DNA of 64,000 nucleotides from Streptomyces sp. DT2A-34. GTDB taxonomy: Bacteria; Actinomycetota; Actinomycetes; Streptomycetales; Streptomycetaceae. A model generated the notes under the pieces. The model did no database searches and was not told the DNA's origin. It saw only the letters and a program-made list of their open reading frames with translations. A program made the translations under genes and the position numbers. Every line of letters begins with the position of its first letter. The first letter of the stretch is position 1. Positions 49,458 to 59,412 of this stretch are shown piece after piece. The stretch is from positions 5,932,001 through 5,996,000 of the forward strand of contig NZ_JASTWJ010000001.1 of the NCBI RefSeq assembly GCF_030499515.1. Reading direction: 5' to 3'.

Positions 49458-49624
49458 GTACGTCCACCGGCGCAAACGTGACACGCGCTTAAGTCTGTGA
49501 TCTTCACGTGATCTGCGCGGCATTAACTTGTGACAAGTGATCGTCTGCCTATACGTTCACGGATCAATGACGGCGCCCAGGTTTCACGCGCCGCAGTCAC
49601 CGTTGTCTCGCGAAAGGTCCCCGC

Positions 49625-50656
49625 ATGCTCTCCGGGAACGGTCGTCACCGTCGCCCCCGTCAAGCTCCGGCGCTCCTCGTCGCAGCCGGAGTGACCGGGT
49701 CCGCCATCGCCATCCCGCTCCTCGGCGCCACGGGCGCGAGCGCGGCCGAGGGCACCGTGTGGGACAAGGTGGCCGACTGTGAGAGCGGCGGCTCCTGGAG
49801 CGCCGACAGCGGCGACGGACGTTACGGCGGACTGCAACTGACCCAGGACGACTGGGAGGAGTACGGCGGCCTCGACTACGCCTCCAGTCCCAACCTGGCG
49901 AGCCGTTCCCAGCAGATCGCCGTGGCCCAGGACGTCCTCGCGGACCAGGGGACCAGTCCTTGGGGCACCTGTGCGGTGCTCAACGGGCTCACTCAGAAGT
50001 CCGGTTCGGTCGACCTCGACCTCGACACCGGCGTCGCGGAGGACTCGCCCTCCGAAGTATCCGGATCGTCCGGATTGCTCGATTCGTCGAGTTCGTCGAG
50101 TTCGTCGGGCGCATCGGACTCGTCCGATGCGGCGAACCCGTCCGATGACTCCTCGAATTCCTCCGACTCCTCGAACTCGCCGAGCGGCTCTCCCGACACC
50201 TCGTCCGAATCGTCCCAGGATTCCTCCTCTTCGCCCTCTTCATCCTCTATGACGGACAACTCCTCGAAGTCCGATACGTCCGCCGACGCAGGCGCCTCGC
50301 AGTCGCCCGACGGCTCACCCGTAGAGACGTCCAAGGGTGACAATCGGGACAACTCGGAGCAGGGAGAGGGCTCCCGGAGCCTCGTCGACACCGGAGCCAT
50401 CGACTCCGAGGCGACCGGCTCCGGGCGTCATCGTGGCCCCAGTGCCGACGAGAGCGAGGCGACCGAGAGTGCCGTCAAGTCCTCCGGCCGCCATGCCTCG
50501 TACACCGTGCGCGCCGGCGACACTCTCGCCTCCATCGCCGACTCCCTTGACCTCGACGGCGGATGGTCCGCGCTGTACGACGCGAACAAGCGGGCCATCG
50601 GTACTGACGCGAACCACATCTTCCCCGGTCAGACCCTGGAAGTCCCCACCGAATAG
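49625..50656 (+). CDS. rpfC: Resuscitation-promoting factor with Ser-rich linker and LysM (RpfC-like)
   Basis: A 343-residue secreted cell-wall lytic enzyme. The signal peptide is LLVAAGVTGSAIAIPLLGATGASA. The Rpf transglycosylase domain begins at about residue 42 (TVWDKVADCESGGSWSADSGDGRYGGLQLTQDDWEEYGG), with the catalytic Glu in CESGG. A linker of about 170 residues, extremely rich in Ser and Asp, follows, and a C-terminal LysM (SYTVRAGDTLASIADSLDLDGG) binds peptidoglycan. It stands directly upstream of rpfA; the pair matches S. coelicolor rpfC-rpfA by position. Rpf enzymes promote spore germination and growth. No riboswitch is visible before this gene. Confidence 0.93.
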   Translation: MLSGNGRHRRPRQAPALLVAAGVTGSAIAIPLLGATGASAAEGTVWDKVADCESGGSWSADSGDGRYGGLQLTQDDWEEYGGLDYASSPNLASRSQQIAVAQDVLADQGTSPWGTCAVLNGLTQKSGSVDLDLDTGVAEDSPSEVSGSSGLLDSSSSSSSSGASDSSDAANPSDDSSNSSDSSNSPSGSPDTSSESSQDSSSSPSSSSMTDNSSKSDTSADAGASQSPDGSPVETSKGDNRDNSEQGEGSRSLVDTGAIDSEATGSGRHRGPSADESEATESAVKSSGRHASYTVRAGDTLASIADSLDLDGGWSALYDANKRAIGTDANHIFPGQTLEVPTE

Positions 50657-50799
50657 GGGGCGAACGGGGTGAAAAACAGCCGGAGTTCGCGTCATGATTC
50701 GCACTGAATGTCCGCTTTGAATGCAGTGAGAGATAGATCTCAGAAGCCCTGATCGTCTTTGAAATTCCGCGAATCGCGTGGCTACGGTCATGACCGCTC

Positions 50800-51040
50800 G
50801 TCACCACGAGCCCCGGCTGCCGCAACGCCGAATCCTGCCAGCGGCCGTACGGGAACAGTCGTCGCGTCAAGCGCCGTAGGCAGGAGCGGGGGACCCAAGG
50901 TAAGCGCCGGGTCCGGCAGTTGAGGCCCTTCGGGGCCGCACGGCCGGAGTCGGCTAGGGGTGAAGCCGCGCAGTGGGAGCCGAAAGGCGAACGTGCGCGG
51001 CCGGGCAACTCAACCGGCCCGAACCCGACAGCTCACCTCG
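50800..51040 (+). ncRNA. ydaO-type c-di-AMP riboswitch upstream of rpfA
   Basis: The 410-bp gap before rpfA contains the conserved ydaO-yuaA elements in order: GCCGCAACGCCGAATCCTGCC near 50818, GCAGGAGCGGGGGACCCAAGG near 50880, GGCTAGGGGTGAAGCCGC near 50952, and GGAGCCGAAAGGCGAACG near 50978; GAACCCGACAGCTCACC follows near 51019. Exact edges are approximate. In S. coelicolor rpfA is known to be controlled by such a riboswitch, which stops expression at high c-di-AMP. The closing TCACC ... GGTGA stem just before the gene may be part of the expression platform. Confidence 0.9.
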
Positions 51041-51053
51041 CAGGCGTCGGTGA

Positions 51054-51761
<708 letters not shown>

Positions 51762-51851
51762 TACGAGGGCGGCAGCTGAACCACAGGGCCCTCACATCCG
51801 TGGACCTCATAGCGAAGACCTCGTGAGGGTCACCCCCGTCCCCCACGGGCT

Positions 51852-51902
51852 CCCCGCTCCGGTGCGTGTTCCCCCGTACGCACCGGGGCGGGGCTTTTCT
51901 TT
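51852..51902 (+). terminator. Rho-independent terminator after rpfA
   Basis: A 16-bp stem, CCCCGCTCCGGTGCGT with its near-perfect complement ACGCACCGGGGCGGGG, followed by CTTTTCTTT. Confidence 0.9.
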
Positions 51903-51984
51903 CCCCGGATGTCGCCCATCCTTTGTTCCCCCTTTGTTCCGGCAGGAAACAATGGGTACGGTTCGGTCCTGTCCACGGGACGGT

Positions 51985-53358
<1,374 letters not shown>

Positions 53359-53451
53359 CAGGGCCCTTTAAGGGCAGCGTCGTACGTACGTCCCCGTACT
53401 CGGTCCCGTACCGTGTGCGGGGACGTACGCGTGTGAAACGGGAGGCGGGAC

Positions 53452-53928
53452 ATGGCCGTGAAGGACCGGGACCGGTTCTCCACCGCGACCAGGATCCGGT
53501 TGCTCGGAGAGCAGACGGCGGCCCGCGTCTACCGCTCCCAGACCAAGCGGCAGGCCCGGCGCTCCAGGCTCACCGGACGCGCCGCGCTGCTCGCGCTGGT
53601 CCTGTGCTCCCTGGTCGTGGCGCTCGCCTACCCCATAAGGCAGTACGTCTCCCAGCGCGCCGACATCGCCGACATGCAGCGGCAGAAGAAAGAGGCCGCC
53701 AGGCGGGTCGAGCAGCTGCGCGACGTCAAGGCACGCTGGCAGGACGACGCCTACGCCGAGCAGCAGATCCGGCAGCGGCTGCACTATGTGATGCCCGGGG
53801 AGACCGGTTACATCGTGATCGACCCGGACGCGGCCAAGCAGTCACGGGCCCACCTGGGCGCGGCCGACCGGCCCTGGTACACGAACATCTGGGACGGGGT
53901 CGACAAGGCCGACGCCGCCGATCACTGA
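53452..53928 (+). CDS. divIC: Septum formation initiator protein (DivIC/FtsB family)
   Basis: A 158-residue bitopic membrane protein of the divisome. A cytoplasmic basic N-terminus (RLLGEQTAARVYRSQTKRQARRSRLTGRA) is followed by one membrane span (ALLALVLCSLVVALAYPI, about residues 44-61). A coiled coil comes next (VSQRADIADMQRQKKEAARRVEQLRDVKARW), then the extracytoplasmic YAEQQIRQRLHYVMPGETGYIVIDPD, which is the DivIC/FtsB signature. It works with FtsL and FtsQ. ATG 53452 follows GGGAGGCGGGAC. The next gene starts 28 bp after the stop. Confidence 0.95.
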   Translation: MAVKDRDRFSTATRIRLLGEQTAARVYRSQTKRQARRSRLTGRAALLALVLCSLVVALAYPIRQYVSQRADIADMQRQKKEAARRVEQLRDVKARWQDDAYAEQQIRQRLHYVMPGETGYIVIDPDAAKQSRAHLGAADRPWYTNIWDGVDKADAADH

Positions 53929-53956
53929 GCCCAGCGAGAACGATAGAAAGACAGGC

Positions 53957-54475
53957 ATGCAAACGCCCCCGCCGCCCACCCCGCGCACCGATCCCACCGA
54001 CGCGGACGTCGAGGCCTTCAAGCAGCAGCTCGGACGTCCGCCGCGCGGGTTGCGCGCGATCGCTCACCGGTGCCCGTGCGGGCAGCCGGACGTGGTCGAG
54101 ACGGCTCCCCGGCTGCCCGACGGCACGCCCTTCCCGACGCTGTACTACCTGACGTGCCCCAAGGCGTCGTCGGCGATCGGCACGCTGGAGGCGAACGGCG
54201 TGATGAAGGAGATGACGGCTCGGCTGGAGAGCGATCCGGAGCTGGCCGCCGCGTATCGCGCCGCGCACGAGGACTACATTCGGCGCCGCGACGAGATCGA
54301 GGAGCTGAAGGGCTTTCCCAGTGCCGGTGGGATGCCGGACCGGGTGAAGTGTCTGCATGTGCTGGTCGCGCACTCGTTGGCGGCCGGGCCCGGTGTCAAT
54401 CCGCTGGGGGACGAGGCGATCGCGATGTTGCCCGAGTGGTGGGCGAAGGGGCCGTGCGTGGTCTCCGCCGAGTGA
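53957..54475 (+). CDS. DUF501 protein
   Basis: A 172-residue soluble protein of the DUF501 family, nearly always found between divIC and ppx in actinobacteria. Features: DADVEAFKQQLGRPPRGLRAIAHRCPCGQPDVVETAPRLPDGTPFPTLYYLTCPKA, with CPCG and a further Cys (TCPK) as a possible metal site; then SSAIGTLEANGVMKEMTARLESDPELAAAYRAAHEDYIRRRDEI and VKCLHVLVAHSLAAGPGVNPLGDEA. Biochemical function unknown; the conserved location suggests a link to division or polyphosphate. Start ATG 53957 after GATAGAAAGACAGGC. Confidence 0.93.
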   Translation: MQTPPPPTPRTDPTDADVEAFKQQLGRPPRGLRAIAHRCPCGQPDVVETAPRLPDGTPFPTLYYLTCPKASSAIGTLEANGVMKEMTARLESDPELAAAYRAAHEDYIRRRDEIEELKGFPSAGGMPDRVKCLHVLVAHSLAAGPGVNPLGDEAIAMLPEWWAKGPCVVSAE

Positions 54476-54479
54476 TCTC

Positions 54480-54605
54480 GCCCCCGCCGCCCCTACCCGT
54501 CCCATCCTGAAGGGGCTCCGCCCCTTCGACCCCGCCAGGGGGCTGCAGCCCCCTGAACCCCCGCTTCGGCCCTGAACGGCCTCGTCCTCAAACTCTCCCA
54601 GAGGG
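54480..54605. repeat. Dispersed intergenic repeat, inverse copy
   Basis: The reverse complement of this segment matches 24134-24252. It shares GTTTGAGGACGAGGCC, GTTCAGGGCCGAAGCGGGGG, GGTCGAAGGGGCGGAGCCCC and GGATGGGACGGGTAGGGGCG, with a central GGGGGCTGCAGCCCCC palindrome. It fills most of the gap between DUF501 and ppx. Confidence 0.85.
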
Positions 54606-54640
54606 GGCACCCCCAGACGGGCTGAGAAGAAAGGCACCCC

Positions 54641-55612
54641 ATGACCCGCGTCGCCGCCATCGACTGCGGTACGAACTCCATCCGGCTTCTCGTCGCCGAT
54701 GTGGACCCCGCCACCGGCGAACTCGTCGACCTGGACCGCCGTATGACCATCGTGCGGCTCGGACAGGGCGTCGACCGGACCGGGCGGCTGGCCCCCGAGG
54801 CGCTGGAGCGCACCTTCGCCGCCTGCCGTGACTACGCGGCGGTCATCAAGGAGCACGGCGCCGAGCGGCTGCGCTTCGTCGCCACGTCCGCCTCCCGGGA
54901 CGCGGAGAACCGGGACGAGTTCGTGCGCGGGGTCGTGGACATCCTGGGCGTCGAGCCCGAGGTCATCACCGGGGACCAGGAGGCCGAGTTCTCCTTCACC
55001 GGGGCGACGAAGGAGCTGGCCGAGCACGACCACCTCCCCAAGCCCTACCTGGTGGTGGACATCGGTGGCGGGTCGACCGAGTTCGTCGTCGGGGAGGAGC
55101 ACGTGCGCGCGGCGCGCTCCGTGGACATCGGCTGTGTGCGGATGACCGAGCGTCATCTGGTGCGGGGCGGGGCCGTCTCCGACCCGCCCTCCGAGGAGCA
55201 GATCGCGGCGATGCGGGCCGACATCGAGGCGGCCCTCGATCTCGCCGAGGAGTCGGTGCCGTTGCGTGCGGCGCGCACGCTGGTGGGGCTCGCCGGGTCC
55301 GTGACCACGGTGTCGGCGATCGCCCAGGAGCTGCCCGAGTACGACTCGACCCGCATCCATCACTCCCGGATCAGCCACGACCGGGTCCGGGAGATCACCG
55401 AGTGGCTGCTGCGCTCCACCCACGCCGAGCGCGCGGCCGTACCGTCCATGCATCCGGGGCGAGTCGACGTCATCGCGGCGGGCGCCCTGGTGCTGCTCGC
55501 GATCATGGAGCGGATCGGTGCGCAGGAGGTCGTCGTCAGCGAGCACGACATCCTCGACGGCATCGCCTTCAAGGTGGCGGAAGCCGCGGAAGAGGGTATG
55601 CGCGGCGACTGA
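54641..55612 (+). CDS. ppx: Ppx/GppA-type exopolyphosphatase
   Basis: A 323-residue member of the ASKHA phosphatase superfamily that removes phosphate from polyphosphate and/or pppGpp. The N-terminal phosphate loop is RVAAIDCGTNSIRLLVAD. The second conserved block is LRFVATSASRDAENRDEFV, the third VVDIGGGSTEFVVG, and AARTLVGLAGSVTTVSAIAQELPEYD is followed by HPGRVDVIAAGALVLLAIMERIG. It is about 180 residues shorter than E. coli Ppx because it lacks the C-terminal HD-like domain, as in other actinobacteria. The ATG at 54641 has GAAAGGCACCCC upstream. It ends the eno-divIC-DUF501-ppx run. Confidence 0.95.
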   Translation: MTRVAAIDCGTNSIRLLVADVDPATGELVDLDRRMTIVRLGQGVDRTGRLAPEALERTFAACRDYAAVIKEHGAERLRFVATSASRDAENRDEFVRGVVDILGVEPEVITGDQEAEFSFTGATKELAEHDHLPKPYLVVDIGGGSTEFVVGEEHVRAARSVDIGCVRMTERHLVRGGAVSDPPSEEQIAAMRADIEAALDLAEESVPLRAARTLVGLAGSVTTVSAIAQELPEYDSTRIHHSRISHDRVREITEWLLRSTHAERAAVPSMHPGRVDVIAAGALVLLAIMERIGAQEVVVSEHDILDGIAFKVAEAAEEGMRGD

Positions 55613-55630
55613 GCCGCGGTGGTGACAGGG

Positions 55631-55669
55631 AACGGCCCCGGTACCTCCTGGTGAGGAACCGGGGCCGTT
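55631..55669. terminator. Terminator between ppx and the His-rich peptide gene
   Basis: AACGGCCCCGGT ... ACCGGGGCCGTT, a perfect 12-bp stem with a 15-base loop between convergent genes. Confidence 0.85.
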
Positions 55670-55693
55670 GTCTCGGCCCTTGCGGGCTGTCCG

Positions 55694-55939
55694 TCAGTTA
55701 CAGAGGAGGACGACGAGGCCGCTGCAGCCCCCGCCGTCGTGGTGGTGGTGGCCGTCGTGGTGGTGCTCGTGGTCGTGGCCGTGGCCGTCCGCGGCCCTTG
55801 CGGCGACCTGTGAGGCGGGCGGGGCTGCCGCAGCGGATGCGGCCGTCGCCGCCCCCAATGCGAGAGCGATGCCCAGAGCCGCGCCGACCGAGACTATTCG
55901 CGAGGTGGCCCGCGTGAGGGCCTTCTGTGAGGTGATCAT
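55694..55939 (-). CDS. Small secreted His-rich protein
   Basis: An 81-residue precursor. The N-terminus has a long signal peptide (SRIVSVGAALGIALALGAATAASAAAA) with Ala-x-Ala sites. The mature part of about 40 residues is dominated by His, Asp and Gly (GHGHDHEHHHDGHHHHDGGG, 12 His) and ends CSGLVVLLCN with two Cys eight residues apart. It could bind Zn, Ni or Cu outside the cell, with the Cys pair forming a disulphide loop; this is inference. I recognise no family. Start ATG 55939. It is convergent with ppx. Confidence 0.75.
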   Translation of the reverse strand: MITSQKALTRATSRIVSVGAALGIALALGAATAASAAAAPPASQVAARAADGHGHDHEHHHDGHHHHDGGGCSGLVVLLCN

Positions 55940-56149
55940 GGCTGCACGTTATGCGCGCTTCTGCCGGATTTGCTCGCCGAGCGTGGCTGACCGGGTGACG
56001 GTGGCCCCGGTCGCACCCGCGGGGCGGTCCGGGTCTCGTTTGCTACCGATCGGTAGCCTTCGGTTGAGCAGGTCGGCTAGCGTATGAGCGCGTCCGAGGG
56101 GGCCTTTCGGGCCCTCCGGGAATCCTTCGAAGGCACCCGCCGAAGAAAC

Positions 56150-56168
56150 TTCGTGAAGTTCTTCACAA
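56150..56168. promoter_or_regulatory. Rex-type operator upstream of ndh
   Basis: TTCGTGAAGTTCTTCACAA contains GTGAA-N4-TTCAC (56153-56166), close to the Rex consensus TTGTGAANNNNTTCACAA. Rex represses respiratory genes when NADH is low relative to NAD+, and ndh is a known Rex target in S. coelicolor (from memory). The site is about 320 bp before the ndh start, so a long leader is implied. I see no gene in 56169-56487. Confidence 0.7.
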
Positions 56169-56487
56169 GGAATTCTGCCCTGTCGGAGCACTGATCGGTG
56201 TCGGTTGACCCGTCCGAGGGGTGAACAGGCCCTTGAACATGTTCAGATGGGCGGTGTAAGGGTGCTCCCGGGGCCTTTCGCCGGAGGGCGTTCCGGACCG
56301 CTCACAGGGGGCCCGGCAAGCCAGAGAGGCAGCTCACGCGGCATTGACAACGGGGTGCGGCGCATCGCGGTTCCCGATCGTGACCATGACCTGCGTCACG
56401 CGGGCCGGGGATGGTAGCACAGCCCCTGCAAGAGCTTGTGAAGGGGCGCACGAGCGACCCCCCTGAACCGGGTGGATACTCGATGGC

Positions 56488-57876
56488 ATGAGCACCACGG
56501 AGCGTCCCAGGATCCTCGTAGTAGGCGGTGGGTACGTAGGCCTGTACGCAGCTCGGCGCATTCTCAAGAAGATGCGCTACGGCGAGGCGACCGTCACGGT
56601 CGTCGACCCCCGGTCGTACATGACCTACCAGCCCTTCCTTCCCGAAACCGCCGCCGGCAACATCTCCCCGCGCCACGTCGTCGTCCCGCTGCGACGCGTG
56701 CTGCCGAAGGCGGAGGTCCTCACCGGCCGGGTCACCACCATCGACCAGGACCGCAAGGTCGCCACGATCGCCCCGCTGGTGGGCGAGGCGTACGAGCTGC
56801 CCTTCGACTACCTGGTCATCGCGATGGGCGCGGTCTCCCGCACCTTCCCGATCCCCGGCCTCGCCGAGCAGGGCATCGGCATGAAGGGCATCGAGGAGGC
56901 CATCGGCCTGCGCAACCACGTCCTCGAGCAGCTCGACAAGGCCGACTCCACGACCGACGAGGAGATCCGCCGCAAGGCGCTCACCTTCGTCTTCATCGGC
57001 GGTGGCTTCGCGGGCGCGGAGACCATCGGCGAGGTCGAGGACATGGCCCGTGACGCGGCCAAGTACTACACCAACGTCTCCCGCGAGGACATGCGGTTCA
57101 TCCTCGTCGACGCCGCCGACAAGATCCTTCCCGAGGTCGGCCCGAAGCTGGGCGCCTACGGCAAGGAGCACCTGGAGAGCCGCGGCGTGGAGATCTACCT
57201 CTCCACCTCGATGGACTCCTGCGTCGACGGCCACGTCGTGCTGAAGAACGGGCTCGAGGTCGACTCCAACACGATCGTGTGGACGGCCGGCGTCAAGCCG
57301 AACCCGGCCCTCGGCCGCTTCGGTCTGCCGCTCGGCCCCCGCGGTCACGTCGACTGCGAGACGACGCTCCAGGTCAAGGGCACCGACTACATCTGGGCCG
57401 CGGGCGACAACGCCCAGGTCCCGGACCTCGTCGGCCGCAAGGCGGGCAACGAGAACGCCTGGTGCCCGCCGAACGCCCAGCACGCCCTGCGTCAGGCCCG
57501 CGTCCTCGGCGACAACGTGATCTCCGGTATGCGGGGCTTCCCGCAGAAGGACTACTCGCACGCCAACAAGGGCGCGGTGGCGGGCCTCGGCCTGCACAAG
57601 GGCGTGGCGATGATCGTCATGGGCAAGATGAAGATCAAGCTCAAGGGCCGTCTCGCCTGGTACATGCACCGCGGCTACCACGGCCTGGCGATGCCGACCT
57701 GGAACCGCAAGGTCCGCGTCTTCGCCGACTGGACCCTCGGCATGTTCCTCAAGCGCGAGGTCGTCTCCCTCGGCGCGATGGAGCACCCGCGCGAGGAGTT
57801 CTACGAGGCCGCCAAGCCGGCGCCGGTCGCCGCCGCGAGCAAGGCCGACAAGGGCGAGAAGGCCAAGGCCTCCTGA
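56488..57876 (+). CDS. ndh: Type II NADH dehydrogenase (NDH-2)
   Basis: A 462-residue flavoprotein that oxidises NADH and reduces quinone without pumping protons, bound to the inner face of the membrane. It has two Rossmann folds: ILVVGGGYVGLYAARRIL (FAD, residues 10-27) and FVFIGGGFAGAETIGEVED (NAD, about residues 168-186). The C-terminal FAD block is IWAAGDNAQVPD, followed by CPPNAQHALRQARVLGDNV. The extension LGMFLKREVVSLGAMEHPREEFYEAA is the amphipathic membrane anchor, and the Ala/Lys-rich tail is typical of streptomycetes. An upstream Rex-type operator suggests control by NADH/NAD+ balance. Start ATG 56488. Confidence 0.95.
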   Translation: MSTTERPRILVVGGGYVGLYAARRILKKMRYGEATVTVVDPRSYMTYQPFLPETAAGNISPRHVVVPLRRVLPKAEVLTGRVTTIDQDRKVATIAPLVGEAYELPFDYLVIAMGAVSRTFPIPGLAEQGIGMKGIEEAIGLRNHVLEQLDKADSTTDEEIRRKALTFVFIGGGFAGAETIGEVEDMARDAAKYYTNVSREDMRFILVDAADKILPEVGPKLGAYGKEHLESRGVEIYLSTSMDSCVDGHVVLKNGLEVDSNTIVWTAGVKPNPALGRFGLPLGPRGHVDCETTLQVKGTDYIWAAGDNAQVPDLVGRKAGNENAWCPPNAQHALRQARVLGDNVISGMRGFPQKDYSHANKGAVAGLGLHKGVAMIVMGKMKIKLKGRLAWYMHRGYHGLAMPTWNRKVRVFADWTLGMFLKREVVSLGAMEHPREEFYEAAKPAPVAAASKADKGEKAKAS

Positions 57877-57898
57877 CCCCAACCGGTCGCTGAACCAA

Positions 57899-57940
57899 CC
57901 GAAGGACCTCCCGCCATCCGTGGTGCGGGAGGTCCTTCGG
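57899..57940 (+). terminator. Hairpin terminator after ndh
   Basis: CCGAAGGACCTCCCGC ... GCGGGAGGTCCTTCGG, a perfect 16-bp stem with a 10-base loop, 23 bp after the ndh stop. Confidence 0.9.
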
Positions 57941-58061
57941 CGTTCGGGGATCCGTGACGGTTGTTTGCCCAGCCGTAACGCGCGTGGGGGACTGCGCACC
58001 GGGCCCTCAGGTGTTTACGTGGTGTTGGACATTCCGGGATCCGATCACGGAGGTGTGCGCC

Positions 58062-59360
58062 ATGGCAGACGCCGCGCCGCGGCTGAAGAGCCTTCTCGAA
58101 CAGGTGCTGGGAGTCCCGCTCCCGGTGCGCATCCGCGCCTGGGACGGTTCGCAGGCGGGGCCGCCGGGGGCGCCGGTTCTCGTCGTACGCAATCGCCGTG
58201 CGGTGCGCCGACTGCTGTGGAAGCCGGGCGAACTGGGCCTGGCCCGGGCCTGGGTGGCGGGGGACCTGGACATCGAGGGGGACCTGTACGCCGCCCTCGA
58301 TCTGCTCGCGGGGCTGGTGTGGGAGCGGGGGGAGGACGCCCGCGGGCTGGTGGAGTCCCTGCGTGACCCCGAAGTGCGCGCCGCCGTACGCGGGCTCGTC
58401 AAGCTCGGCGGACTTCCGCTGCCGCCCGCGCCGCCGCCGGAGGAGGTGCGTCGGGCCCGCGGCCATCTGCACACCAAGCGCACCGACAGACGCGCCATCA
58501 GCCACCACTACGACGTCGGCAACGACTTCTACGAGATCGTCCTCGGCCCGTCCATGGTGTACTCCTGCGCCTACTGGTCCGCCCCGCCCCCGGACGGCAC
58601 CCTCGAAGCCGCTCAGCACGACAAACTCGACCTCATCTGCCGCAAGCTCGGACTCCGGCCCGGTCTGCGGCTGCTGGACGTCGGCTGCGGCTGGGGCTCC
58701 ATGGCCGTGCACGCGGCCCGTGAGTACGGCGTGAGCGTCGTCGGTGTCACCCTCTCCCAGGAGCAGGCGGCGTTCGCCCGCAAGCGCGTCGCCGGCGAGG
58801 GGCTCACCGACAAGGTGGAGATCCGCGTCCAGGACTACCGGGACGTCGACGACGGCCCGTACGACGCCATTTCCTCCGTCGGTATGGCCGAACACGTCGG
58901 CGCCGAGCGGTATCTGGAGTACGCCGATGTGCTGTACCGGCTCCTGAAGCCCGGGGGGCGGCTGCTCAACCACCAGATCGGGCGGCGGCCGCAGCGGGAC
59001 GAATCCACGTACCAGGTCGACGAGTTCATCGACTCCTACGTCTTCCCCGACGGCGAGCTCCAGCCCATCGGCGTCACCGTCGCCCAGTTGGAGCGGGCCG
59101 GTTTCGAGGTGCGCGACGTGGAGTCGATCCGTGAGCACTACGCCCTGACCCTGCGCCGCTGGGTCGCCAACCTGGAGGCCGACTGGGCGCGGGCCGTCGA
59201 GCTCACCAGCCCGGGACGCGCCCGTGTCTGGCAGCTGTACATGGCCGCCTGCGCGCTCGCCTTCGAACGCAACCGCATCGGGGTCAACCAGGTGCTGGCC
59301 GTCAGGACACCCGACTCCGGGGACTCGGGGATGCCGTTGCGGGCCCGTACCTGGGGCTGA
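58062..59360 (+). CDS. cfa: Cyclopropane-fatty-acyl-phospholipid synthase family methyltransferase
   Basis: A 432-residue SAM-dependent enzyme that acts on unsaturated acyl chains of membrane lipids. The N-terminal 130 residues contain the lipid-handling part (ELGLARAWVAGDLDIEGDLYAALDLL). The catalytic half starts with ISHHYDVGNDFYEIVLGPSMVYSCAYW, followed by the SAM motif LRLLDVGCGWGSMAVHAAREYG, the QDYRDV block and ISSVGMAEHVG; FIDSYVFPDGEL comes later. These are CFA synthase hallmarks. Some actinobacterial relatives make methyl-branched lipids instead, so the exact product is open. ATG 58062 follows CGGAGGTGTGCGCC. Confidence 0.93.
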   Translation: MADAAPRLKSLLEQVLGVPLPVRIRAWDGSQAGPPGAPVLVVRNRRAVRRLLWKPGELGLARAWVAGDLDIEGDLYAALDLLAGLVWERGEDARGLVESLRDPEVRAAVRGLVKLGGLPLPPAPPPEEVRRARGHLHTKRTDRRAISHHYDVGNDFYEIVLGPSMVYSCAYWSAPPPDGTLEAAQHDKLDLICRKLGLRPGLRLLDVGCGWGSMAVHAAREYGVSVVGVTLSQEQAAFARKRVAGEGLTDKVEIRVQDYRDVDDGPYDAISSVGMAEHVGAERYLEYADVLYRLLKPGGRLLNHQIGRRPQRDESTYQVDEFIDSYVFPDGELQPIGVTVAQLERAGFEVRDVESIREHYALTLRRWVANLEADWARAVELTSPGRARVWQLYMAACALAFERNRIGVNQVLAVRTPDSGDSGMPLRARTWG

Positions 59361-59367
59361 AAGGCCA

Positions 59368-59399
59368 AGGGCCCCGCTCCCTCCCGGGAACGGGGCCCT
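59368..59399. terminator. Terminator between cfa and the ABC permease
   Basis: AGGGCCCCG ... CGGGGCCCT with an inner CTCCC/GGGAA extension lies 7 bp after the cfa stop and 14 bp from the convergent permease stop; it can serve both genes. Confidence 0.82.
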
Positions 59400-59412
59400 G
59401 GTACTCGTACGG

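Noticed and set aside
50040..50280. TCGTCG-rich tract as a possible separate repeat element
   Set aside because: It encodes the Ser/Asp linker of the Rpf protein in frame and needs no other explanation.
55949..56191. Small minus-strand frame of 80 codons before ndh
   Set aside because: No ribosome binding site, no recognisable composition, and it overlaps the Rex-type operator; more likely leader DNA.
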